Shown here: positions 41,368 to 49,797 of the stretch, one piece after another
Layout: each line of letters opens with the position of its first letter
Position numbering within the stretch: position 1 is the stretch's first letter
From: DASRDR01 sp963812945 [NCBI: uncultured Candidatus Rokubacteria bacterium]
GTDB lineage: Bacteria > Methylomirabilota > Methylomirabilia > Rokubacteriales
NCBI GenBank assembly: GCA_963812945.1
Contig: CAWEXD010000008.1
Span: 62,001-126,000 of the forward strand
Reading direction: 5' to 3'
Length of the DNA stretch: 64,000 bases
Made by a program: the position numbers and the translations under genes
Notes under the pieces: generated by a model
The model's input: only the letters and a program-made list of their open reading frames with translations
Told to the model about the DNA's origin: nothing
Databases searched by the model: none

Positions 41368-44160
41368 CTAGCTCTTGGTTCGCGCCTCGTGCCACCGTGC
41401 TGGCGGCTCGATGCCGAAGTGCTTTGCAATGAACGTGACCACATGCACGGCGGTGAAGGCGCCATGGCCACCGTTCGGCTCCACCCGGAGGTGAACGTCC
41501 ATGCCCGTGTGCCCTCGTAGAGCCAGCGCCATCTCCTCCGCCTGATCAGGCTCCACCCGATCGTCCATCTCAGCAGTCAGGAGAAGGACGCGCTTCTTCA
41601 CAGACGCAAGCTTGGAGGCGTTTTGTACGGGCGACCAGGATTCCAGCGTCTTGATCGCTTTGGGCGTCGGCCGAAGATCCCCGGCCTCGTTGTGGGCGAC
41701 GCCGAAATCATCCCAGGCCGATCTGCCGAACGCTCCCTTCTCCAGAAACGCTAGGACGTTGGTCACCGGCATCTCCGCCACGAACAGGTCGAAGTCGTCC
41801 GGGAATGCGACCATGGAGGCCAGGGCGTGCGTGCCGCCATAGGAGCGCCCGGAGCTGACGACCCGATTGCCGATGGTCGGATATCGCCGCTTCAGCCATT
41901 GTGAGGCCGCGGCGATGTCCTGCAGCGTCTCGCTGCGATCCAGCTTGACCGCGGGATCTTGCCACCTGAAGCCGAACTCGCCGCCCCCTCGGATGTTCGC
42001 GATGGCGACCATCCCGCCCAGCTCGAGAATCATCTGGAACGTCTGGTTCCACGCCGGGAGGGTCGGGGTGCCGATCGCCCCGTAGTAGTACAGGTAGGCG
42101 AATGTCGGGGTCTCGACATCGGAGCGAGTCATGACCTGTATTGGGATCCGTGTCCCGTCCTGCCTCGCGTACTCCTCCCGCTTGTATGTTACCTGCAAGC
42201 CATGGTCGCGCGATGGCTCCACCCTCTTGACCTCGAGGGGGTCCTGCAGGTTGTCCAGGTCGATCGTGAGCGTGTGCCGCGGTGTATCGATGCTCTCGTA
42301 GGTGAAGCAGGCCTTGCCGGAATGCTCATCGCCGCTGAATGCCGACAGCGTGCCGCGTGGCGGGGAAGGTGTCCATGTGACACGATGCCCGCTGTTCAGA
42401 TCAACGAACCGCACTTGGTTCGTCAACTCGGGCGTGATGTATTGAAGCACGAGAGACGAGCCGACCCGCTGTGCGCGGATGAGGACGTTGTTCTCGTCTT
42501 CCCGTACGACGATGTCGCTCTGAGAAGGGTCAGCCAGATCGACCGCGATGATGGCAAAGTTGTTGGTCGTCCGGTCGCCGCTCCGGAACAGTGCCTTGTT
42601 GCGGTGGACGGTCACGAAATTGCCCAAGATTCGCTCATTGGATGCCCGGAGACGCGTCCAGGTGAACCTTCCGTTGTCGCCAGCTTCTCCGACGTAGGCG
42701 GCGAGCGGAATCTCCGCGGATCCCTGGACGCGATACGCCACAAGCTTCTTGCCGGCCTCCACCTCATACAGCCCGTAGTCGGCGTAGTTGGGCCACTCCG
42801 GATTCTCGAAGATCACCTCATCCTTGGCGTCACTAGGACGAATGGAGCGGAACCGGATTCGCCTTCCCCGAGCGCCCGTCTGTTCCTCTTCGGGGGACGG
42901 CGGGCTCGAGTAGTAGAAGCCGTCCGAGTTCTTGTTCCAGTAGACTGCCCCGAAGCGCACTGGCACGCTGTCCTCACGGACGAGCTCACCTTCGTCCAGG
43001 GACTTGACGGACCATTCGCAAACATCCCCCCCGTTAGTCTTCACACCGTACGCGACCTTCTTGTGGTCGGGACTCAGGCGAAAGTCGATCACCACCCGGT
43101 CATCTACGACGGGCGTGTCCTTTGAGTCGTACTTGCGACGCAGGGAGCCGTCTTTGATGAAGAACTGTTCGCCGGGAACCAGAAAGCACACCGTGTAACT
43201 CTTAGGATCGAGCTCTACCGCGCGGATCCCGATCTCCTTGATCGAGGAATCCTCGTCCAGAAACGTGCTGGTGTGCTCCTTGATCCGGGTCAGCGTGGCC
43301 TCCGGGTCCGGGGCGGGTCTCTTCAGTGCGCCCTTGCTCCACTCGGTGGCCTTTGCCTTTTCGAGGGTCGACGTGAACGACTCGCACTCACTCCTCAGAA
43401 TCTCGAATATCCGCTCGGCAAGATCCTTGCCGGCCGCCGTGTCGCTCGCGTAGTGGACGCCGGCCCGCTCCCGATTGACGGCGACGTTCTCGGCGATCTC
43501 CATCAGCCGTCGTTCCTGGTCCGGTCGCAGATACGCTAGCATCCGGGCCATGAGGTGCATCTGCGTCGAGTGGCCGCTCGGATATGCCGGGTGTTCCGGG
43601 TACGGGATCGGCGGGTCCAGTTCGGCCGCGCGAACCCATGGCCGCACCCGCTTCTCACGCTCCTTGAAGTACATGGCGACCGAGCCGGCCAGATGGCAGC
43701 AGGCGACGACGAGCTCCGTCGTCAGGGGGTGACTGACCGGAGAGAAACCCAGCAGTTGGAACCAGAGCGCGAGCATCATGATGCCCTGCTGCTCCTGGAT
43801 GATCTCTCCGAGATGCGCCTGCCTCTCGCGCATTCGAATCCCACGCAGCTCGTCCAGCTCCGCGTTCGTCCTGTTTGGATCGAAGGGATCGACCAAGCGG
43901 TCCTTGCCGTTCTGCCAGGCAGACGTCCGGTAGAACTCTCCGTTGTAGAGATCGGCGCGGAAGTCGGGATCCCAGGCCGCACGCCGGAATTCCAACGGCC
44001 TCTCGATCTCTCTCGGGCTGGTGGCGACGCCTACCGCTGCCATCCCTGCCCTGGTGGCTATCGCCGTTGCGGTTGCCGTTGCAGTGGCCGTGGCGGTGGC
44101 AGTTGCCGTCGCGGTCGCGGTCGCGGTTGCCGTCGCGGTTGCCGTCGCTGTCGCTGTCAT
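41368..44160 (-). CDS. PAP2/vanadium-haloperoxidase-like domain fused to prolyl oligopeptidase
   Basis: 930 residues. Residues 2-33 are 16 Thr-Ala repeats. A PAP2 acid-phosphatase/haloperoxidase-fold domain follows (about 50-260) with all three motifs: K166-x6-R173-P174, PSGH 194-197, and R230-x5-H236-x3-D240. From about 270 comes an S9 prolyl oligopeptidase: a beta-propeller region then the alpha/beta hydrolase with S773 (GRSYGG), D866/D867 (DDRVEP) and H899 (GGHGAF). The ATG has GGAGGAG upstream, so the repeat is translated. No classical signal peptide is seen. The single uninterrupted frame argues for a true fusion. A stand-alone paralogue of the first domain lies directly upstream. Confidence 0.85.
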   Translation of the reverse strand: MTATATATATATATATATATATATATATATATAIATRAGMAAVGVATSPREIERPLEFRRAAWDPDFRADLYNGEFYRTSAWQNGKDRLVDPFDPNRTNAELDELRGIRMRERQAHLGEIIQEQQGIMMLALWFQLLGFSPVSHPLTTELVVACCHLAGSVAMYFKEREKRVRPWVRAAELDPPIPYPEHPAYPSGHSTQMHLMARMLAYLRPDQERRLMEIAENVAVNRERAGVHYASDTAAGKDLAERIFEILRSECESFTSTLEKAKATEWSKGALKRPAPDPEATLTRIKEHTSTFLDEDSSIKEIGIRAVELDPKSYTVCFLVPGEQFFIKDGSLRRKYDSKDTPVVDDRVVIDFRLSPDHKKVAYGVKTNGGDVCEWSVKSLDEGELVREDSVPVRFGAVYWNKNSDGFYYSSPPSPEEEQTGARGRRIRFRSIRPSDAKDEVIFENPEWPNYADYGLYEVEAGKKLVAYRVQGSAEIPLAAYVGEAGDNGRFTWTRLRASNERILGNFVTVHRNKALFRSGDRTTNNFAIIAVDLADPSQSDIVVREDENNVLIRAQRVGSSLVLQYITPELTNQVRFVDLNSGHRVTWTPSPPRGTLSAFSGDEHSGKACFTYESIDTPRHTLTIDLDNLQDPLEVKRVEPSRDHGLQVTYKREEYARQDGTRIPIQVMTRSDVETPTFAYLYYYGAIGTPTLPAWNQTFQMILELGGMVAIANIRGGGEFGFRWQDPAVKLDRSETLQDIAAASQWLKRRYPTIGNRVVSSGRSYGGTHALASMVAFPDDFDLFVAEMPVTNVLAFLEKGAFGRSAWDDFGVAHNEAGDLRPTPKAIKTLESWSPVQNASKLASVKKRVLLLTAEMDDRVEPDQAEEMALALRGHTGMDVHLRVEPNGGHGAFTAVHVVTFIAKHFGIEPPARWHEARTKS
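44062..44157 (-). repeat. 96-bp hexanucleotide-type coding repeat, (Thr-Ala)16
   Basis: Sixteen ACN-GCN codon pairs follow the start codon of the PAP2-peptidase fusion gene. Synonymous codons vary between units (ACA, ACG, ACC, ACT; GCG, GCA, GCC), so this is not a fresh slippage product. Confidence 0.9.
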
Positions 44161-44199
44161 CGTCTCCTCCGTGCACCCGACGCGTCTGTCGTGGGACCA

Positions 44200-44925
44200 C
44201 TAGCTCAGGAGGCCGGCCTTCGGAAGGATCTGACGGTGCGAGCTCTTGGCCTGGTTCCACTCGATGACCTTCGCATCATGGAGCGTCGATTGGAATCTCT
44301 CGCACTGAGTCGTCAAGATGCCGAATACTCGTTCGGCCAGCTGCCTGCCTGCCACCGTGTCGCTCGGGAAGTTGAGACCGGCCCGTTCCCGGTTGACGGC
44401 GACGTTCTCGGCCTTATTCTCGAACTCCTCTTTCCTGTGCGGAACGAGATACGTCAGTAATTTGGCCGCCAGATGCGTCTGGGTCGCATGTCCGCTTGGA
44501 TAGGCCGGGAGTCCGGGTGACGGAATCGGCGGGAACAGATCGGGCTCGAGGACCCAGGGCCGCACTCGATTGAAGCGGGCCTTGAAATACGTGGCGACCG
44601 ATCCCGCCAGATAGGTCGTCGCGTGCAGGAGCTCGGTCGTCCGCGGATGACTCTCCCGGCCGACCTCCAACATGTCGAACCAGTACCCGATCAGTACCAG
44701 ACCCTGCTGCTCCTGGATGATCTCCCCGATGTGTTCCGACCTCTCGTTCTTCTTGAGCTCAAGGAGATCCTTCAGCTCTCCAGCGGTGCTGGTTTCCCAT
44801 GGGGCGACCAGGGTGTCCCGCTTGTCCATCCAGGCAGCCGTGGCGTAGAACTCCTGCTTGTAGAGCTCGGCGCGAAAGTCGAGATTCCAATCTTCAATAG
44901 GGAAGTGGTCGTCGGGATTGGCCAT
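44200..44925 (-). CDS. PAP2/haloperoxidase-like protein with altered third motif
   Basis: 241 residues, clearly homologous to the N-terminal domain of the downstream fusion (shared EIIQEQQG, HP.TTEL, YLAGSV, AENVAVNRERAG). Motif 1 is K115-x6-R122-P123 and motif 2 is PSGH 143-146. Motif 3 reads R179-x5-N185-x3-D189: the catalytic His, present in the fusion (H236), is Asn here. It may therefore be catalytically impaired and act as a partner or decoy. Thirty-nine bases separate it from the fusion gene. No signal peptide or membrane helix is obvious. Confidence 0.82.
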   Translation of the reverse strand: MANPDDHFPIEDWNLDFRAELYKQEFYATAAWMDKRDTLVAPWETSTAGELKDLLELKKNERSEHIGEIIQEQQGLVLIGYWFDMLEVGRESHPRTTELLHATTYLAGSVATYFKARFNRVRPWVLEPDLFPPIPSPGLPAYPSGHATQTHLAAKLLTYLVPHRKEEFENKAENVAVNRERAGLNFPSDTVAGRQLAERVFGILTTQCERFQSTLHDAKVIEWNQAKSSHRQILPKAGLLS

Positions 44926-44965
44926 GGTCCCCTCCTTGCGTCGTTGCGTCGCTTCCGGCGTTTGA

Positions 44966-47911
44966 CTATTCGGGTAGTCCGGCCTGTCGAAGGGCGTCGA
45001 CGTAGATACCGAGCTCCGGCTCTCGCAGCGGATACCACCGTCGAAACGCGGAGAGCCTGAAGGTCCGATCGATGGCCAGGAACTCGCGCGCCATCTGTCG
45101 CGCCTCGTCGAGCCGGCCCAGGTGGACCAGCGTCCCGGCGAGGAACCGAAGGTTGGCGGACCAGCGCGGGTTCTCTCGCCGCGCCTTGAGACCGAAGGCC
45201 AGCGCCTCGTCGTACTTCCCGCAGAGCTGCGCGGCCAGACCCGACACCCCCGTGAAGTAGAAGCCGAGCGGGTCGAATGGACTCAAGCGCAGAGCGTACG
45301 CTTCGCGATCCAGGGCGCCCTTGGCCTCACCGACGTAGCAGAGGGTGAGACCACTCAGTCCCCAGACGAACTGAGAATTCGGGTTGAGGGCGAGGGATCT
45401 CTCGTAGAGCTCGAGCGCCCGCTGGCACTCCTTGTGGAAGTAGGAGGCGAGGTGCCCAGAGATGGCCAGCGCGAGCGCGTCGTCGGGATCCCGGTCGAGC
45501 GCCGCCTCGACGAGTCGGCTGGCTTCGTGTTGCTCCGATTCGGGATCGGTCATCCAGCCTTGACCGAACTTCCACAGGTACCACCATGCACGCCACGTGT
45601 ACGCGGCGGCATATCCCGGGTCGAGGGCGATCGCCTTGGCGAGGAGCTCACCCGCTTGAAGGAACTCCTCAGAGGATAGACGGTGGACCAGCGCGAACGC
45701 TCGCAGCACACAATCGTATGCGTCGAGACTGTCTGGACGCTTCTGGAGTGCCCGCCGCGCCTCCGTGATGCGGAGCGTGCTCTCTAGCGTGCTGACGATC
45801 CGGGCGGTGATACGGTCTTGAAAGTCGAACACATCGGCGAGAGCGCCATCGTAGTGCTCCGCCCAGATCGTGTTGTCCGCATCGGCATCGATGAGGTCGG
45901 CCGTGACCCGAAGCTGGGAGCCGGCCTTGCGAACGGTACCGGTCACGACATACCGAACGTTTAGTTCCTGGCCGATGTGGCGGATGCTCTTGACGTTCGA
46001 TTTGTAGACGAGGGTCGATGTCCGCGAGATGACGAAGAGCCAGTGGATCCGCGAGAGCGCGGCGATGATATCCTCGGTGATCCCGTCGCCGAAGTACTCC
46101 TGCTCCGCGTCGCCGCTGAGATTCCGGAAGGGCAGGACGGCGATCGACGGCCGATAGGGGATGGGCGAGGTCCTGAGCAACAGTCCCGAGCCGGGAGCCG
46201 GGGCATGATGTACGTCAGCGAGGCCGCCCTGGATGCTCAGCTGGCTGGTCACGAAAGGGACGGCGGATTGGCTCACGAGCATGGTGTCACGAGCGATCTC
46301 GGCGGCGAGACGGTTTACCGCCGCGACGGCCTCCGCTTGATCGACCGGATGGATGGAGTCTCCGGTCGACTCCGGGTCTGTCCGGCACTCCGCCACGTGG
46401 ATCGCTGCTCGCGTGGACATGGGCGCGGTCTCGGCAGTCTCGGCTAGCCGGGCGGCTCTCTGGATGGAAAGCACGGTGTGGACCGCTCGGCTCGCGGCGT
46501 CCTCCGGTTCCGTTGGATAGGCGGCCACCACGCGAGTCGCCCCAATCTCCGTCGGTATCCCGCCAAACGCCTGGATCTTGTCCAAGACGACGCTCAGGGC
46601 TTCCCCGGCCTGGGAAGGCGAGAGGGCTGCCTGCGGAGACTCGAGCTCCGCCCACAGAAACGTCACGGGTCGGCGAGCCGCCGGCGGCTCGGCGCGTCTC
46701 GGCCCCTTGCCTCGGGAGGGGGCTGCGGTGTCGAATCGCAAGCCGTGCTTCTCGAGACGATAGCGGAGCGTGTTTCGAGGAATGCCGAGCATTGCGGCGG
46801 CCCGAGACAGGTTTCCGCCGGAAGAGTCGAGAGCAGCCACCAGCCGCGAGCGTTCGAAATCGCCCACGCTCTCTCGCAGGGACCGATCGGAATCCTTCGG
46901 AGCGGAGGTATCCATCTCGGGCGCCGCGGAGTGTTCGGGCGCCGAGGCATGCCCTTGGAGGTCGAGGTCCGATGCGGTTATGGACGTTCCCTCGACGAGG
47001 ACCGCCACTCGCTCCATCAGGTTGGCGAGCTCACGAACGTTACCCGGCCACGCATAGACCAGCAGGGCGGCCCGGGCGGCGGGGGCCAGTCGCTTCGGAG
47101 CCAACCCGTACTCGACGCACAGGCGGCTGAGATAGTGCTCGGCGAGCAGCGTGATGTCTGCGCCGCGCTCGCGGAGCGGCGGCATCGTGAAGGTCAGAGC
47201 CGCCAGGCGGTGATAGAGGTCTTCGCGAAACCGACGCTCTCGAGTGGCGGTCGGGAGATCCTCGCTCGTGGCGGCGATGATCCAGACGTCCAGAGGCTCG
47301 CTGCGGGTGCTTCCCAGGCGGCGAATCGCCCGCTCCTCCAGTGCCGTCAGCAGCTTCGTTTGCAAGGACACGGGCATCGCACCGATCTCGTCCAGGAAGA
47401 TTGCGCCGCCCTGGGCGCTCTGGAAAAGACCCTGCTTGCTCTGGCGGGCGTCGGTGAACGCCCCGCGCTCGAATCCGAAGAGCTCCGCCTCCAGCAGCGT
47501 GTCCGGGATCGCTGCGCAGTTCACGGGGACGAATGGCCCGTTCTGTCGATTGCTGGCGCGATGGACTGCACGGGCCAGTAGCCCCTTGCCCGTGCCGGTC
47601 TCTCCCAGGATGAGAATCGGGGGCAGTCGACCGGCAGAGGATCGCTGCTGGAGCAGTCGGCTGACCGTCGCCCGGATCGCCGAGATTCCGGGGCTCTCGC
47701 CAACCAGGTCGGCCAGCTGATCCATCCGTGCGGCATGGTAGCCCCTTGATATAGGGGAGGCAAGGCCCACGAGCGGCATTACAGACTCGGGCGCGGTGTC
47801 GTCCTGACTCGAGACACGCGGCATCCAGGGGGTCGCCTGCGCGGCATGTATCACAATGCATTCACCCGAGGTGCCGGACGGGGCGGCTTCACGACTGGTA
47901 CTTCGTTTCAT
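44966..47911 (-). CDS. Sigma-54 AAA+ activator fused to Fis HTH, degenerate cyclase, FlgO/TolB-N-like and TPR modules
   Basis: 981 residues. AAA+ domain: Walker A GETGTGKG (103-110), L1 loop GAFTDA (150-155; canonical GAFTGA), Walker B IFLDEIG (171-177), sensor region [10 protein letters not shown] (228-237). A Fis-type HTH is at about 365-390 ([20 protein letters not shown]). About 414-560 is a class III cyclase-like fold that lacks the metal aspartates ([17 protein letters not shown]). [27 protein letters not shown] follows near 610, the module often placed between cyclase and TPR regions, and helical TPR-like repeats run from about 740 to the end. The start could be ATG 47911 (overlapping the upstream gene by 23 nt) or [11 protein letters not shown] at 47725. 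Confidence 0.85.
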   Translation of the reverse strand: MKRSTSREAAPSGTSGECIVIHAAQATPWMPRVSSQDDTAPESVMPLVGLASPISRGYHAARMDQLADLVGESPGISAIRATVSRLLQQRSSAGRLPPILILGETGTGKGLLARAVHRASNRQNGPFVPVNCAAIPDTLLEAELFGFERGAFTDARQSKQGLFQSAQGGAIFLDEIGAMPVSLQTKLLTALEERAIRRLGSTRSEPLDVWIIAATSEDLPTATRERRFREDLYHRLAALTFTMPPLRERGADITLLAEHYLSRLCVEYGLAPKRLAPAARAALLVYAWPGNVRELANLMERVAVLVEGTSITASDLDLQGHASAPEHSAAPEMDTSAPKDSDRSLRESVGDFERSRLVAALDSSGGNLSRAAAMLGIPRNTLRYRLEKHGLRFDTAAPSRGKGPRRAEPPAARRPVTFLWAELESPQAALSPSQAGEALSVVLDKIQAFGGIPTEIGATRVVAAYPTEPEDAASRAVHTVLSIQRAARLAETAETAPMSTRAAIHVAECRTDPESTGDSIHPVDQAEAVAAVNRLAAEIARDTMLVSQSAVPFVTSQLSIQGGLADVHHAPAPGSGLLLRTSPIPYRPSIAVLPFRNLSGDAEQEYFGDGITEDIIAALSRIHWLFVISRTSTLVYKSNVKSIRHIGQELNVRYVVTGTVRKAGSQLRVTADLIDADADNTIWAEHYDGALADVFDFQDRITARIVSTLESTLRITEARRALQKRPDSLDAYDCVLRAFALVHRLSSEEFLQAGELLAKAIALDPGYAAAYTWRAWWYLWKFGQGWMTDPESEQHEASRLVEAALDRDPDDALALAISGHLASYFHKECQRALELYERSLALNPNSQFVWGLSGLTLCYVGEAKGALDREAYALRLSPFDPLGFYFTGVSGLAAQLCGKYDEALAFGLKARRENPRWSANLRFLAGTLVHLGRLDEARQMAREFLAIDRTFRLSAFRRWYPLREPELGIYVDALRQAGLPE

Positions 47912-48722
47912 GCCCGGCCATCGCCGGAGGCCGCTCTCGACCTGAGAGCCGGGGAATATCCAGCGCCTCGGCAGTGACCTGCGTCGACTCCGACAGGATC
48001 ACCACTCGCTCCACGAGATTCGCGAGCTCCCGGACGTTGCCCGGCCATGCGTGCGCGAGCAGCGCCGTTCGCGCGCCGGGCGTCAGGGTTTTCGGCGGGA
48101 CGCCGTACTCGGCGCACGCACGCGCCAGGAAGCGTTCAGCCAGAAGAAGGACGTCCATGCCGCGCTGCCGGAGGGGAGGCAGTCGCAGCGACACGACCGC
48201 GAGCCGGTGGTACAGGTCCTCGCGGAAGGTCCCTTCCCGCGTTCGGGCGAGAAGGTCGTCGCTCGATGCGGCGACGATCCACGCGTCCACCGGCTCGTCT
48301 CGGGTGCCTCCGATGCGCCGGATCGTCCGTTGCTCGACCGCCTTGAGCAGCTTTGCCTGGTGCGTCAGCGACAGGCGACCCAGCTCGTCGAGGAAGATCG
48401 TGCCGCGCGCGGCGACCTGGAAGAGCCCCGGCTTGGCGTGCCGCGCGCCCGTGAATGCACCCTTCTCGAAGCCGAAGAGCTCGGCTTCGAGCAGGGTCTC
48501 GGGAAGGGCGGCGGAGTTGACCTGGACGAACGGTCCATCCGCCCGAGGCCCGGCCGCGTGGATCGCGTGGGCGACCAGGCTCTTGCCCGTTCCCGTCTCG
48601 CCGAGAATCAGGATCGGTGGCAGGCGATTGACCCCTGGCGGCCTCTGAACGAGCCGCCGAATCGTCTCTCTGATCGCTGCCACCTCCGGGCTCTCGCCGA
48701 TCAGCTCGCCGAGTGAGGTCAT
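47889..48722 (-). CDS. Sigma-54-dependent AAA+ activator without DNA-binding domain
   Basis: 277 residues consisting almost only of the AAA+ domain: GETGTGKS Walker A, GAFTGA loop intact, IFLDELG Walker [12 protein letters not shown], and [12 protein letters not shown] at the end. The C-terminal Fis HTH is absent; the protein stops at GHETKYQS. It is similar throughout to the AAA+ part of the adjacent 981-residue protein, so tandem duplication is likely. ATG 48722 ([11 protein letters not shown]) has a GAGAGG site; an in-frame ATG at 48923 would add a polar tail. HTH-less activators usually act from solution or as hetero-oligomers. Confidence 0.85.
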   Translation of the reverse strand: MTSLGELIGESPEVAAIRETIRRLVQRPPGVNRLPPILILGETGTGKSLVAHAIHAAGPRADGPFVQVNSAALPETLLEAELFGFEKGAFTGARHAKPGLFQVAARGTIFLDELGRLSLTHQAKLLKAVEQRTIRRIGGTRDEPVDAWIVAASSDDLLARTREGTFREDLYHRLAVVSLRLPPLRQRGMDVLLLAERFLARACAEYGVPPKTLTPGARTALLAHAWPGNVRELANLVERVVILSESTQVTAEALDIPRLSGRERPPAMAGHETKYQS

Positions 48723-48937
48723 GGGTATTCCTCTCGGTTCCGCCTCGACGCCGGGAACCGTCGCACTGGGTCGAGAGAGGGTAGGGCCAGGCCCATCGTG
48801 GCTCGCGAGATGCGCGCGTCGGTCGGGGCCCCCTCCACGCGGGACGACTTGGCGGTGAAGGAGGCTGGCGGGCGGTGGCGCCTGCCACCTGGTCGTCGTC
48901 AGATCACCGTGCCCGGAATCCATGCTCGCGTTCGATG

Positions 48938-48953
48938 TGCAAGCGAAGCGCCA
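48938..48953 (-). promoter_or_regulatory. Sigma-54-type promoter, minus strand
   Basis: TGGCGC-N5-TTGCA read on the minus strand, one mismatch from TGGCAC-N5-TTGCA and with correct GG-N10-GC spacing. It would transcribe toward the two AAA+ activator genes. Confidence 0.55.
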
Positions 48954-49097
48954 TGGAAGAGACAGCGCTATTTCGCGGACTTATCGGGCGAGTGTCGAAA
49001 ATTCGCCGAGTCCTGCTGTCGAATCCTCGACGACTGCCGACAGTCGAACGAGTCGATCCTGTCCCGTAAATGCTCGTATTTACTGAGGCTTCATCGA

Positions 49098-49113
49098 TGG
49101 CACCTCGCTTGCT
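49098..49113 (+). promoter_or_regulatory. Sigma-54 promoter, plus strand
   Basis: TGGCAC-CTCGC-TTGCT: full match to the -24 TGGCAC and -12 TTGCW elements with GG-N10-GC spacing. The predicted start is near 49124, about 58 bases before the cyclase start codon and next to two sigma-54 activator genes. Confidence 0.7.
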
Positions 49114-49181
49114 CACCGCCCCCGGGCATGAGCACGAAAACGCACCGCACGGTCGAAGGCCAGCTGGTAAGGAGGGGCGTC

Positions 49182-49787
49182 ATGAGCGCACAGCCCACTT
49201 GGATGGCACCGGAGGAAACGGTCAGGGCGCTTGACGGGGCGCGCGCCGTCCACAACGGCCGCGCAGGAGAACCCGCGATGGAGCATCGACTTGTCGCCTG
49301 CTTGCACGCTGACGTCAGCGGCTACAGCCGCCTGATCACCGACGACGTCGCGGAGACGGCCCGGATGCTGACGTCCTACCAGGACATGATCGGCGGGCTC
49401 GTCGTGACGCACGGCGGGCGCGTGATCAACGTCGCGGGGGACAGCCTCTTGGCGGCATTCCCGAACGTGCCGGCCGCCGTCCGCTGCGCGCTCGAGGTCC
49501 AGCGGCGGGTCCAGGCCCGCAACGCCGGGCTGCCGCCTCACCGGCGCATGCAGTTTCGCGTCGGTATCGAGTTCGGCGAGGTGCTGGTCGAGAACGGCCG
49601 GCTCTACGGCGAGTGCGTCAACGTGGCCACGCGGGTCCAGGAGATCGCGGCGCCCGGCCGTGTCTGCCTCACCGAATCCGCCTTCGACCGTGTCGCGCCG
49701 CTCTTGCTGCCCTGCGACTACCTGGGCGAGCGAACGGTCAAGAACATGGAGCGGCCGCTCCGGATCTATCAGGTCCGGAGCGCCTGA
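49182..49787 (+). CDS. Class III adenylate/guanylate cyclase catalytic domain protein
   Basis: 201 residues. The catalytic domain starts at about residue 34: LVACLHADVSGYSRLITDD with the first metal Asp, RVINVAGDSLLAAFPNV with the second, then FRVGIEFGEVLVENGRLYGECVNVATRVQEIA and CLTESAFDRV. Both metal aspartates are present, so it should be active. ATG 49182 is selected for its AAGGAGG site. It lacks the FlgO/TPR extension usual in this cyclase type; that extension is instead on the neighbouring sigma-54 fusion protein, next to a metal-less cyclase-like domain. A heterodimer between the two is an attractive inference. Confidence 0.88.
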   Translation: MSAQPTWMAPEETVRALDGARAVHNGRAGEPAMEHRLVACLHADVSGYSRLITDDVAETARMLTSYQDMIGGLVVTHGGRVINVAGDSLLAAFPNVPAAVRCALEVQRRVQARNAGLPPHRRMQFRVGIEFGEVLVENGRLYGECVNVATRVQEIAAPGRVCLTESAFDRVAPLLLPCDYLGERTVKNMERPLRIYQVRSA

Positions 49788-49797
49788 GGCGACGCCC

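Larger units (their letters stand above)
48723..49181. other. Divergent regulatory region of the sigma-54 island
   Basis: 459 bases between the minus-strand AAA+ genes and the plus-strand cyclase gene, with no credible gene. It is AT-richer than the surroundings from about 48960 to 49100. It holds a sigma-54-type promoter on each strand, and spaced GTCGA/TCGAC and CTGTCG...CGACAG motifs (49015-49060) that could be activator-binding sites. Confidence 0.6.
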
